Origin: JAIVGV01 sp035295985
GTDB lineage: Bacteria > Acidobacteriota > Blastocatellia > Pyrinomonadales > Pyrinomonadaceae
Direction: 5' to 3'
Assembly: GCA_035295985.1 (NCBI GenBank)
Contig: DATHBT010000189.1
Coordinates: 1 to 16,499 of the forward strand
Length of the DNA stretch: 16,499 nt
Positions 6,170 through 14,566 of the stretch are shown one piece after another (within the stretch, counting starts at the first letter, position 1; the number at the start of each line of letters is the position of its first letter). The notes below the pieces were generated by a model, which was given only the letters and a program-made list of their open reading frames with translations, was not told the origin of the DNA and searched no databases. A program made the position numbers and the translations under genes.

Positions 6170-8047
6170 ATGAACTTCGACGAAAAGTTTGACGTGGTCG
6201 TTATCGGCGCGGGCCACGCTGGCTGCGAGGCGGCTTCGGCCGCGGCGCGCATGGGCGCGGAGACGGCCATCGTAACCCTTAACCTTGATCTCATCGGCCA
6301 GATGTCCTGCAACCCGGCCATTGGTGGAATCGCCAAAGGACACATCGTCCGCGAAGTTGACGCGCTCGGCGGTATCATGGGCCGTGTTATCGACCGCACG
6401 GGGATTCAGTTTCGCCTCCTGAACCGTTCACGCGGGCCTGCCGTTCAGTCCCCACGCGCCCAGGCAGACCGCTCCCTCTACCGCACGGAGATGCGCCAGA
6501 CCTTAGAGGCGACCCCCAATCTTCACCTACGCCAGGGGCTGGTCATCGATCTGATCGTCGAAAACGGGCGAATCCGCGGTGTCGAAATGCAGGACACTCG
6601 CCGCATCTGCGCCGACGCCGTAATCCTCGCTACGGGTACTTTCCTGAACGGCTTAGTTCACACGGGCAAGAGGACTTACACGGCCGGGCGAGCCGGCGAG
6701 CCAGCCTCACTCGAACTTGCGGAGAGTTTGAAACGGCAAGGCTTTGCCGTTGGCCGTCTTAAGACCGGCACCCCGCCGCGTCTCGACGGCCGGACAATTG
6801 ACTGGGAGCAGTTCGAGCCTCAACCGGCTGACGAGCGCCCCGTCCCTTTCTCTTTCTCCACCGAAACAATCCCCCAGCCCCAAATCAACTGTTATATCGG
6901 CTACACGAACGAAGCCGTCCACGACGCCATCCGCGCCAATATCCATGAATCCCCTCTTTATTCGGGCCAGATCAAAGGCATCGGGCCTCGTTACTGCCCG
7001 TCCATCGAAGACAAGGTCGTAAAATTCCCCGATAAAACTCGGCATCAACTCTTCCTTGAGCCGGAAGGTCACAACACGTTCGAAGTCTATCTTAACGGCT
7101 TTTCCACCTCCCTGCCGGCCGAACTGCAGCAGGAGTTTGTTCACAAAATTCCCGGTTTAGAGGAAGCACGTATTATCCGCCCCGGCTATGCCATTGAATA
7201 TGATTTCGTCGATCCCAGAGGGTTAACCCCCTTCCTCGAAACCGGTCAAATTAAAGGCTTATTCTTCGCGGGCCAAATTAACGGCACTACGGGCTACGAG
7301 GAGGCTGCCTGTCAGGGTCTCATGGCGGGCATCAACGCGGCGCTTTTCGTTCAAAAGCGCGAGGGGTTTCGGCTCCGACGGGAGGAATCCTACATCGGGG
7401 TGTTAATCGACGATCTGATCACCCATGGAGTTGACGAACCTTACCGTATGTTCACTTCGCGCGCAGAAAACCGCCTCTCCCTGCGATATGATACGGCCGA
7501 CGCGCGTCTTACTCCTTTCGGTCGAGATTTAGGTCTCGTAGGTGATTCTGACTGGGAGCTTTTCAATGCTCGCCGCAACCGTCTCTCTCAACTACGGCAT
7601 ATTTTTGAGACCACACAATTCAAGCGCAGCGATGCTGCCTACCGAACTGTCTCGCATCTCTTGAACACCGATCTTGGAAATTCCTTCACTTTTGCTCAAG
7701 TAGCGCTCCGTCCCCAGGTAGATTTGCAGCTTTTGAGGAAAGTTTTTTCTTCAAATACCGACATTTCGGCTTCCCCTGCCGAATTTGAAACTGTATTCGC
7801 AGACATACTTTACGGTGGTTATTTAACCTCTCGGCAGAAGCATTTAGAGCGAATTTATCACCACGACTCTCTCCCTATCCCTCCAAACTTCAGTTACCGG
7901 AACTTGGCCGGCCTTTCTACCGAAATGGTCGAAAGATTCGAGCGCGCCCGGCCGACTACTTTCGGACAAGCTCGCCGCATTTCGGGCGTCACCCCCGCAG
8001 CTATTTCAACGTTACTCGTTCATTTGAAACTGAATAAGGCGGCCTGA
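6170..8047 (+). CDS. mnmG: tRNA uridine-5-carboxymethylaminomethyl modification enzyme MnmG (GidA)
   Basis: FAD-dependent partner of MnmE in wobble-uridine modification. It has 625 residues from the ATG at 6170, the normal length. The FAD-binding motif GAGHAG is at 13-18. The family signatures NPAIGGIAKGHIVREVDALGG (about 43-63) and GLFFAGQINGTTGYEEAACQG are intact, and the C-terminal helical domain that contacts MnmE is complete. A TTG at 6140 in the same frame would give a 10-residue extension overlapping mnmE. ATG 6170 is preferred because homologs begin right before the FAD strand and GGGAAG lies 7 nt upstream. The gene's last third and the following parAB are visibly richer in A/T-ending codons than mnmE and yidC. 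Confidence 0.98.
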   Translation: MNFDEKFDVVVIGAGHAGCEAASAAARMGAETAIVTLNLDLIGQMSCNPAIGGIAKGHIVREVDALGGIMGRVIDRTGIQFRLLNRSRGPAVQSPRAQADRSLYRTEMRQTLEATPNLHLRQGLVIDLIVENGRIRGVEMQDTRRICADAVILATGTFLNGLVHTGKRTYTAGRAGEPASLELAESLKRQGFAVGRLKTGTPPRLDGRTIDWEQFEPQPADERPVPFSFSTETIPQPQINCYIGYTNEAVHDAIRANIHESPLYSGQIKGIGPRYCPSIEDKVVKFPDKTRHQLFLEPEGHNTFEVYLNGFSTSLPAELQQEFVHKIPGLEEARIIRPGYAIEYDFVDPRGLTPFLETGQIKGLFFAGQINGTTGYEEAACQGLMAGINAALFVQKREGFRLRREESYIGVLIDDLITHGVDEPYRMFTSRAENRLSLRYDTADARLTPFGRDLGLVGDSDWELFNARRNRLSQLRHIFETTQFKRSDAAYRTVSHLLNTDLGNSFTFAQVALRPQVDLQLLRKVFSSNTDISASPAEFETVFADILYGGYLTSRQKHLERIYHHDSLPIPPNFSYRNLAGLSTEMVERFERARPTTFGQARRISGVTPAAISTLLVHLKLNKAA

Positions 8048-8052
8048 TCCTA

Positions 8053-8068
8053 TGTTTCACGTGGCACA
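8053..8068. promoter_or_regulatory. parS: parS-like site 1
   Basis: TGTTTCACGTGGCACA compared with the conserved bacterial parS TGTTTCACGTGAAACA. The left half-site is perfect; the right half has two changes (GC for AA). Expected ligand: the ParB encoded about 900 bp downstream. Confidence 0.8.
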
Positions 8069-8077
8069 TTTAGGGAA

Positions 8078-8093
8078 TGTGCCACGTGAAACA
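8078..8093. promoter_or_regulatory. parS: parS-like site 2
   Basis: TGTGCCACGTGAAACA, the exact reverse complement of site 1, starting 25 bp after it. Here the right half-site is perfect and the left carries the two changes. The perfect half-sites therefore lie on the outside of the pair. Confidence 0.8.
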
Positions 8094-8116
8094 TAGAGGG
8101 CGGTCTTTATAAAGAA

Positions 8117-8146
8117 CTGGCAGTCGGCCGGAGTTTGTGCTAGCTT
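8117..8146 (+). promoter_or_regulatory. Candidate parAB promoter
   Basis: CTGGCA (8117-8122) and TAGCTT (8141-8146) are separated by 18 bp, with TGTGC directly ahead of the -10. The same layout (18-bp spacer, TGTGCTAG) recurs at 10080-10109 ahead of the atp cluster. It lies just downstream of the parS pair, so ParB bound there could influence it. Confidence 0.4.
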
Positions 8147-8189
8147 AGCGGCGCATTTTTTAACGAACTGCCGCCGAGAATCTTCGCGA

Positions 8190-9011
8190 ATGGCTAAAAT
8201 AATAGCTGTAGCCAACCAGAAAGGTGGTGTCGGTAAAACCACCACGGCAGTCAATTTAGCCGCCGCTTTAGCCGCTTCAGAGTTGAAAGTATTACTAGTT
8301 GACACAGACCCCCAGGCCAATGCCACCTCGGGCGTCGGTGTTCAGCGGGGTAGTTTCAGGCGCAGTCTCTATCACGCACTGGTGCTTGACGAGCCAATAA
8401 TAAATATAATTCAGAACACTGAATTGCCTCTTTTAAAGGTTTTGCCTGCTGATAAAAACCTGACGGGTGCGGAAGTCGAGTTGGTGGATTTAGAACGCAG
8501 GGAGTACAGGTTAAAAGCACTCCTTAACTCTATCGAGAATGAGTTCGATTACGTAATCATCGACTGCCCTCCCTCCCTCGGCCTGCTTACCCTGAATGCC
8601 CTGACCAGCGCCAACTCGCTTTTGGTCCCAATCCAGTGTGAATACTACGCTCTGGAAGGCGTAACTGAGTTGTTCGACACACTGGCGCGGATCAGAAGGT
8701 CGCTAAACCCCGGGCTGACTATCGAAGGACTTTTATTGACGATGTATGATGACCGCACAAACCTTTCCGGGGCGGTGGCGGTCGATCTACGCGACTTTTA
8801 CGGGGGACAGGTGCTGGCAACCGTAATCCCGCGTAATGTAAAGCTAGCCGAGGCACCGAGTTACGGGAAACCCATAATTTTATATGACATCCGCTCCCGT
8901 GGCGCTGAGAGCTATCTTCAACTGGCAAAGGAGATAATTTCCCATGACAAGAAAGGTTCTCGGGAGGGGGTTGAGCGCGCTGCTGTCGGAGACGACGCCC
9001 CAAGTCAGTGA
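8190..9011 (+). CDS. parA: Chromosome partitioning ATPase ParA (Soj)
   Basis: Deviant Walker ATPase that forms DNA-bound dimers and moves ParB-parS complexes. It has 273 residues. The deviant Walker A KGGVGKTT is at 11-18 with the signature lysine 11, Walker A' VDTDPQANAT at 37-46, and Walker B YVIIDCPPSLGLL at 121-133. It lacks the extra N-terminal HTH domain of type Ia plasmid ParAs, matching chromosomal Soj. The C-terminus is unusual: after the normal end (YLQLAKEII) about 20 polar residues follow, encoded by DNA that is also the start of parB. There is no strong RBS ahead of the ATG at 8190. Confidence 0.96.
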   Translation: MAKIIAVANQKGGVGKTTTAVNLAAALAASELKVLLVDTDPQANATSGVGVQRGSFRRSLYHALVLDEPIINIIQNTELPLLKVLPADKNLTGAEVELVDLERREYRLKALLNSIENEFDYVIIDCPPSLGLLTLNALTSANSLLVPIQCEYYALEGVTELFDTLARIRRSLNPGLTIEGLLLTMYDDRTNLSGAVAVDLRDFYGGQVLATVIPRNVKLAEAPSYGKPIILYDIRSRGAESYLQLAKEIISHDKKGSREGVERAAVGDDAPSQ

Positions 9012-9810
9012 AGATTTAAAAGAGATAGACATAGACCTCATAGAACCCAACAACCTTCAACCCCGTACGCGCTTCGACGAAGCGCAGCTCGAAGAACTCG
9101 CACAATCGATCAAAGCTAACGGGATCGTCCAACCCATTCTGGTTAGAAGGGTAGGCGGGGAGAGGTATCAGTTAGTCGCTGGCGAACGAAGGTGGCGGGC
9201 CGCGCAACGTGCGGGACTTCAAAAAGTTCCTGCCGTCATCCGCGAAGTTCCCGACGACAGGATGTTAGAGTTGGCCTTGATCGAAAACATCCAGCGGCAG
9301 GAACTTAACGCAATCGAAGAAGCCCACGCCTACAAAAGGTTGATTGAAACGCTAGGTCTGACTCAAGAGACTGTCGCCCAGAGGGTGGGTCGTGACAGAA
9401 CATTCGTGACCAACTACCTCAGGCTTCTTCGCCTGCCTGAGGACATTCAACAACTGGTAGAAGAGAATAAAATATCGATGGGCCACGCGCGGGCGTTGCT
9501 CGGCATTGATGATGCTAATAAACAACGCGAACTGGCCTTGAATATTGTTGAACAGAATCTCTCCGTAAGGGAAACCGAGCGGGCTATCAAGCGAATAGTA
9601 GCGAATGATGAGCAAGTAGGTATTGTACCTGTTAAAGTGACAGATCCAAACTATCGTGCCGCAGAAGACAAACTCAAGCGTAGATTCGGAACTAAGGTGA
9701 GGATATTGCCTAACAACAACGGCAGCGGCGGGAAAATCGAAATTCAGTATTACAACGACCAAGACCTTCAAAGACTATACGAACAGTTAGGAGCATCGCA
9801 AACAGAATAG
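8944..9810 (+). CDS. parB: Chromosome partitioning protein ParB (Spo0J)
   Basis: CTP-dependent DNA clamp that loads at parS. It has 288 residues, typical for Spo0J. The N-terminus KVLGRGLSALL is the conserved ParA-stimulating segment, which fixes the start at 8944. AGGAG at 8929-8933 is a good RBS 10 nt upstream. CTP-binding motifs are GERRWRA (80-86) and ENIQRQ (114-119). The helix-turn-helix lies near 139-161 (TQETVAQRVGRDRTFVTNYL), followed by MGHARALL. The C-terminal dimerization domain is present. It starts 68 bp inside parA in another frame, so translation of the two is probably coupled. Confidence 0.97.
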   Translation: MTRKVLGRGLSALLSETTPQVSEDLKEIDIDLIEPNNLQPRTRFDEAQLEELAQSIKANGIVQPILVRRVGGERYQLVAGERRWRAAQRAGLQKVPAVIREVPDDRMLELALIENIQRQELNAIEEAHAYKRLIETLGLTQETVAQRVGRDRTFVTNYLRLLRLPEDIQQLVEENKISMGHARALLGIDDANKQRELALNIVEQNLSVRETERAIKRIVANDEQVGIVPVKVTDPNYRAAEDKLKRRFGTKVRILPNNNGSGGKIEIQYYNDQDLQRLYEQLGASQTE

Positions 9811-9893
9811 TATCAACAATTTCACGCCGATTTTACTGATAAAAATAGCTGCCCAGACTCAAACCAGCTGGCGCTAGGAGCAAACTGGTGTGG

Positions 9894-9912
9894 TGAGGTA
9901 TGTCATACCTCA
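9894..9912. promoter_or_regulatory. 19-bp palindrome, operator-like
   Basis: TGAGGTATG and CATACCTCA flank a single central T, a perfect 9-bp-arm dyad. The compact symmetric form suits a dimeric transcription factor better than a terminator. No regulator gene is adjacent. The function is unknown. Confidence 0.5.
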
Positions 9913-9932
9913 ATTGGAAGCCTCAGTTGGAA
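9908..9932. repeat. Short direct repeat overlapping the palindrome
   Basis: CCTCAATTGGAA (9908-9919) is followed after one base by CCTCAGTTGGAA (9921-9932), 11 of 12 identical. The first copy shares its CCTCA with the right arm of the preceding palindrome. Confidence 0.5.
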
Positions 9933-10079
9933 AGAAATCATCTTCTCCAGCATCAACGATTAGTACCGATCTCATCACTACCACTCTGACTCATCTACAA
10001 CCGGTCGAATGAAACTAATGTGGATTTAGAGCTAAGGAATTTGAACCAATAAAGACCTTCTCGTTGGATCGACGCTGAA

Positions 10080-10109
10080 TTGACCAATTGTGAAACTCTG
10101 TGCTAGGCT
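10080..10109 (+). promoter_or_regulatory. Candidate atp cluster promoter
   Basis: TTGACC (10080-10085) and TAGGCT (10104-10109) are 18 bp apart, with TGTGC immediately before the -10, as in the parA promoter candidate. A perfect TATAAT at 10135-10140 is an alternative -10, but it lacks a -35 at normal spacing (TTGCGA is 20 bp away). Confidence 0.45.
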
Positions 10110-10174
10110 TGCGAGTTTCTAAGGCCTAGACAGTTATAATCTTACAGGTTGATTTAACCTCGACCACCATCACC

Positions 10175-10636
10175 ATGTTTCTTGCGCTGGCGGAAAATTC
10201 GATCCAACTCGTGCCCGATGGCACTCTTTTTCTCCATATCGTACTCATAATTTTGATGGTTTTTGTGTTGAATATCACGCTTTTCAGGCCGATAAATAAG
10301 GTTCTCGAAGAACGCGAAAAACGCACCGGGGGGCGTTCGGGCGAGGCCCAGGACATTCTGGGTCGCGTCGAAGCAGGGCTGAAGCGGTACGAGACCTCTT
10401 TACGTGATGCTCGGCTGGAAGGGTATCACCTCTTGGAAGCGCAGCGCGCCGAGGCGATGAGCGCCAGGCAAGCTCAACTCGGTGCCTTGCGGGATGAGTT
10501 ACGTAGCTTGGTCGAGGAGCAGAAGGGTTCTATCCAAGCGCAGAGTGAGGCGGCACGCAACGCCCTCTCCGGCGACGCTCAGCGGATCGCCGCCGAGATC
10601 AGCAATCAGGTGTTGCGGCGCGCGGCTGCGCGCTAA
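10175..10636 (+). CDS. atpF': ATP synthase F0 subunit b'
   Basis: One of two peripheral-stalk subunits linking the membrane rotor housing to F1. It has 153 residues: a short N-terminus, one transmembrane helix (about 18-37, TLFLHIVLIILMVFVLNITL), the conserved FRPI junction, then a long charged, Ala-rich helix expected to form a coiled coil. Its neighbour also encodes a b-type subunit, and this one lacks the longer periplasmic N-terminus, so b' is the better call. The assignment of b versus b' rests on order and general form, not on a diagnostic residue. No Shine-Dalgarno sequence precedes the ATG at 10175. It is the first gene of the cluster. Confidence 0.85.
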   Translation: MFLALAENSIQLVPDGTLFLHIVLIILMVFVLNITLFRPINKVLEEREKRTGGRSGEAQDILGRVEAGLKRYETSLRDARLEGYHLLEAQRAEAMSARQAQLGALRDELRSLVEEQKGSIQAQSEAARNALSGDAQRIAAEISNQVLRRAAAR

Positions 10637-10688
10637 AGGGTCGCTTCCGCAAAGCTAATCACCGGCACGCCATAATCCAGTTAGGACA

Positions 10689-11228
10689 ATGATTTTAAGC
10701 GCAGCTTTCAGTCTCCTTTTAGCCGAGGGCGGGGCCTCCTGGTACAACATCCCCGGCTGGGAAGCTTGGAAGTTTTTAAACCTCTTCCTATTCATCGGGG
10801 TGCTGGTTTACTTCCTCCGCCGCCCCCTGAGTCAAACACTGCTCGCGCGACGCGAGGCCATCAGGCGCGACCTGATGCGTGCGCTGGAGGAGCGTAACGC
10901 CGCGCAGGCGAAGCTGGACGAAGTCGAGGCGCGCCTGGCCCGTTTGAGCGCGGAGGTCGAAGCCGTGCGCGAACAGGCGCTGCGGGAGGCTGCGGTCGAG
11001 CGCGAGCGGATTGAGCGTGCGACCGAAGAGGAGATGAGGAAACTGCGCGAACAGGCGCAACGCGAGATCGAGAGTGCGGGCAAGCTCGCGCGGCAGGAGT
11101 TGCGCCGGCAGGCCGCGGAAGAGAGTGTGCGTTTGGCCGAGGGGATGATCCGCCGCGACATGCGACCCGAGGACGACGCGCGACTGGTCGGCGAGTACGT
11201 CGAGGAGTTGGGAGGGATTAGGCGTTGA
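10689..11228 (+). CDS. atpF: ATP synthase F0 subunit b
   Basis: Peripheral-stalk subunit, 179 residues. A short N-terminal segment is followed by NIPGWEAWKFLNLFLFIGVL, with the transmembrane helix at about 28-44. The YFLRRPL junction then leads into a very long coiled coil of Glu/Arg/Ala heptads to about residue 155. It follows b' after 52 nt. AGGA at 10683-10686 is unusually close to the ATG. Its TGA overlaps the TTG start of atpH (TTGA), indicating coupled translation. Together with b' it forms a heterodimeric stator, as known in cyanobacteria, chloroplasts and several other bacterial groups. Confidence 0.93.
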   Translation: MILSAAFSLLLAEGGASWYNIPGWEAWKFLNLFLFIGVLVYFLRRPLSQTLLARREAIRRDLMRALEERNAAQAKLDEVEARLARLSAEVEAVREQALREAAVERERIERATEEEMRKLREQAQREIESAGKLARQELRRQAAEESVRLAEGMIRRDMRPEDDARLVGEYVEELGGIRR

Positions 11229-11770
11229 GCGTGCAGGGGATGGCGCGGCGCTACGCCGCCGCACTGGCCGACGTGGTTACGGAGCGCGACGAGGCGCGCG
11301 AGGTGCAGGAGGAGTTGTCCGCTTGGGAGTTGATGATGCAGGGCAACCCCGACCTGCTCGAAGTCCTCCGCAACCCGACGATCCCCTACGAGCAGAAGCG
11401 CAAAGTCCTCGACACGCTCGTCGCGCGCACGCGTGTGCGGCCGACGACGGCCAACTTCCTCCAGGTCCTGCTGCGTAACCACCGCCTTTCGGAACTCCGC
11501 GAGATCAACCAGAGGTTCGCTCGTGAACTCGACGACCGCCGCGGCGTCGTCGTCGCGCACGTGACGACGGCGCGCAACGTGGCCGAAACTGATCGCGTCC
11601 GCTTGGCCGACAAGCTGTCGGGCCTGACCGGCCGGCGCGTGCGCTTACAGTTCGGCGTGGACGAAGAGTTAATCGGCGGCGTCGTGACGCGCATCGGCTC
11701 GACCGTCTATGACGGCTCCGTGCGCACGCAGCTCGAACAGATCAGACTCAGGATGGCAGGGGAGCAGTAA
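11225..11770 (+). CDS. atpH: ATP synthase F1 subunit delta
   Basis: Delta (OSCP) subunit that ties the stator to the top of F1. It has 181 residues, the usual length. The N-terminal domain opens ARRYAAALADVV, and the C-terminal region has the family pattern LIGGVVTRIGSTVYDGSVRTQLEQIR. The start is TTG at 11225, overlapping the atpF stop by 3 nt, with GGAGG at 11211-11215 nine nt upstream. GTG at 11231 or ATG at 11240 are possible later starts, but TTG has the best RBS spacing. Confidence 0.95.
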   Translation: MSVQGMARRYAAALADVVTERDEAREVQEELSAWELMMQGNPDLLEVLRNPTIPYEQKRKVLDTLVARTRVRPTTANFLQVLLRNHRLSELREINQRFARELDDRRGVVVAHVTTARNVAETDRVRLADKLSGLTGRRVRLQFGVDEELIGGVVTRIGSTVYDGSVRTQLEQIRLRMAGEQ

Positions 11771-11775
11771 AGAAT

Positions 11776-11886
11776 TTGTCCGTCGTCAGTCGTCCGCTGT
11801 CCGTCGCAACTTCCGGCGGGAGTGCGTGCCAGTTGTTAAGACGCCGGCTGGCGTGACGCGAACGACGGACGACTGACGACGGACAA
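11776..11886. repeat. Long inverted repeat built of 7-bp units, atpH-atpA spacer
   Basis: Arms at 11776-11796 and 11866-11886 are perfectly complementary over 21 bp around a 69-nt loop. Both arms are degenerate 7-bp tandem repeats: on the right GACGGAC, GACTGAC, GACGGAC, AACTGAC; on the left the complementary units, continuing imperfectly into the loop. The right arm is followed by ACAGCTTC (11890-11897), also found after the atpA-atpG element. The end lies 18 nt before the atpA ATG, and there is no Shine-Dalgarno sequence. There is no T-tract, so it is not a standard terminator. It fills nearly the whole 134-bp spacer. Confidence 0.88.
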
Positions 11887-11904
11887 CTGACAGCTTCATC
11901 AATT

Positions 11905-13491
<1,587 letters not shown>

Positions 13492-13495
13492 GAGA

Positions 13496-13617
13496 GAAGC
13501 TGTTAGCTGTTAGCTGATAGCTATTAGCCGGAAGAAGACGGCTTTCAGCTTTTGTCTCAGCCACGCACTTGGTTTCTCGGTTTTGCTAACAGCTAATCGC
13601 TAACAGCTAACAGCTTC
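13496..13617. repeat. Long inverted repeat built of 7-bp units, atpA-atpG spacer
   Basis: Arms at 13496-13528 and 13585-13617 (33 bp each) pair at 29 positions, the outer 19 without a mismatch, around a 56-nt loop. The left arm reads as tandem TAGCTGT-type heptamers; the right as GCTAACA, GCTAATC, GCTAACA, GCTAACA. The right arm ends in ACAGCTTC, 4 nt before the atpG ATG. It occupies almost the whole 130-bp spacer and has no T-tract. Architecture, unit length and terminal octamer match the atpH-atpA element, although the unit sequence differs. Confidence 0.9.
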
Positions 13618-13621
13618 GATC

Positions 13622-14515
13622 ATGGCAAATCTCCTCGATCTCCGCCGGCGCATCAAGTCGGTCAAGAACACGCAGCAGATCACGAAGGCGATGAAGATGC
13701 TTTCGGCGGTCAACCTGCGGCGCGCGCAGGAGCGCGTGACGAGCGCGCGCCCGTTCGCCGGCAAGATGACCGAGGTGCTGGGCGAACTCGCCGGCTACAC
13801 GGACGAGAACTACAGCCACCCGCTGCTCGACCGCCGCGGCGACTCGCGCTACCTGCTCGTCCTCATCACGGCCGACAAGGGGCTGGCCGGCGCGTTCAAC
13901 GCGAACCTGATCAAGGCCGCGCAGGCGTTCATCGGAGAGCACGCGGGGAAGACCGTCGAGTTGATGGCCGTCGGCCGCAAGGGGCGCGATTTTTATCGCA
14001 GAAGGCCCGTCGAGATCGTGCAGGAGTATGTCGGGCTGACGGGCAAGGGGCGCGTCTCCTACGCCGAGGCGGTCGAGCTGGCGGAAGACGTGATGAAGCG
14101 TTTCCGCGAAGACGAATCGCTGGATAAAGTCTTCATCATCTACAATGAGTTCCGCTCGGTCTTGCAGCAGCGCGTCGTCGTCGAACAACTGCTGCCCGTC
14201 GCGCGCGACGACGAAGAAGGCGAGCGGGCCGAGGGCGCGCAAACGGACGCGCGCATCGAATACCTTTACGAGCAGCCGCCCGCCGAAATCTTCGGCACGC
14301 TGCTCCCGCGCCTGATCGAGACGCAAATCTTTCGCGCGCTGCTCGAATCAATCGCCTCCGAGCAGGGCGCGCGCATGACGGCGATGGACGCGGCCTCGAA
14401 GAACGCGGGCGAGCTGATCGGCACGCTCACGCTCAACATGAACCGCATCCGGCAGGCGGCGATCACGAAGGAGATTATCGAGGTCGTCTCCGGCGCGGCC
14501 GCGGCGGGGAAATAG
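13622..14515 (+). CDS. atpG: ATP synthase F1 subunit gamma
   Basis: Central rotor shaft of F1. It has 297 residues. The N-terminal helix MANLLDLRRRIKSVKNTQQITKAMKMLSA and the C-terminal helix (MTAMDAASKNAGELIGTL... RQAAITKEIIEVVSGA) that form the coiled-coil shaft are both canonical. The middle Rossmann-like part is present, with a mildly extended acidic loop around 196-210. It is the last gene of the cluster, followed after 51 nt by a strong terminator. It lacks a Shine-Dalgarno sequence; the right arm of an inverted repeat ends 4 nt before its ATG. Confidence 0.97.
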   Translation: MANLLDLRRRIKSVKNTQQITKAMKMLSAVNLRRAQERVTSARPFAGKMTEVLGELAGYTDENYSHPLLDRRGDSRYLLVLITADKGLAGAFNANLIKAAQAFIGEHAGKTVELMAVGRKGRDFYRRRPVEIVQEYVGLTGKGRVSYAEAVELAEDVMKRFREDESLDKVFIIYNEFRSVLQQRVVVEQLLPVARDDEEGERAEGAQTDARIEYLYEQPPAEIFGTLLPRLIETQIFRALLESIASEQGARMTAMDAASKNAGELIGTLTLNMNRIRQAAITKEIIEVVSGAAAAGK

Positions 14516-14566
14516 GCGCACGGGCTAAAGTCGCGGGTAAGCAGTCGGAAGATGATTTGGGTGGGG

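Larger units (their letters stand above)
8050..8096. repeat. Perfect 47-bp inverted repeat carrying a back-to-back parS pair
   Basis: Arms of 21 bp (8050-8070 and 8076-8096) are perfectly complementary around TAGGG. Each arm contains a parS-like 16-mer. The repeat begins 3 nt after the mnmG stop and ends about 93 bp before parA. There is no downstream T-tract, so a rho-independent terminator is unlikely, although the RNA hairpin would be very stable. It lies where rsmG is often found. Confidence 0.9.
9811..10174. other. parB-atp spacer, no gene found
   Basis: A 364-bp AT-richer spacer. I find no protein with family features and no tRNA-like cloverleaf. It carries a 19-bp palindrome at 9894-9912, a 12-bp direct repeat at 9908-9932, a promoter candidate at 10080-10109 and a TATAAT hexamer at 10135-10140. 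No T-rich terminator is seen after parB, so readthrough or a Rho-type end is possible. Confidence 0.6.

Noticed and set aside
8050..8096. Rho-independent terminator for mnmG
   Set aside because: The stem is strong but is followed by AGGGCGG, not T-rich sequence, and its arms match parS, which explains it better.
10019..10027. Extra DnaA box (AAATCCACA on the minus strand) near the atp promoter
   Set aside because: Two mismatches to the classical box and isolated; likely chance.
9811..10174. tRNA or small RNA gene in the parB-atp spacer
   Set aside because: No acceptor/T-arm pattern or CCA-adjacent stem could be assembled by eye, and no terminator-like end is present; a dedicated covariance-model scan would settle it.
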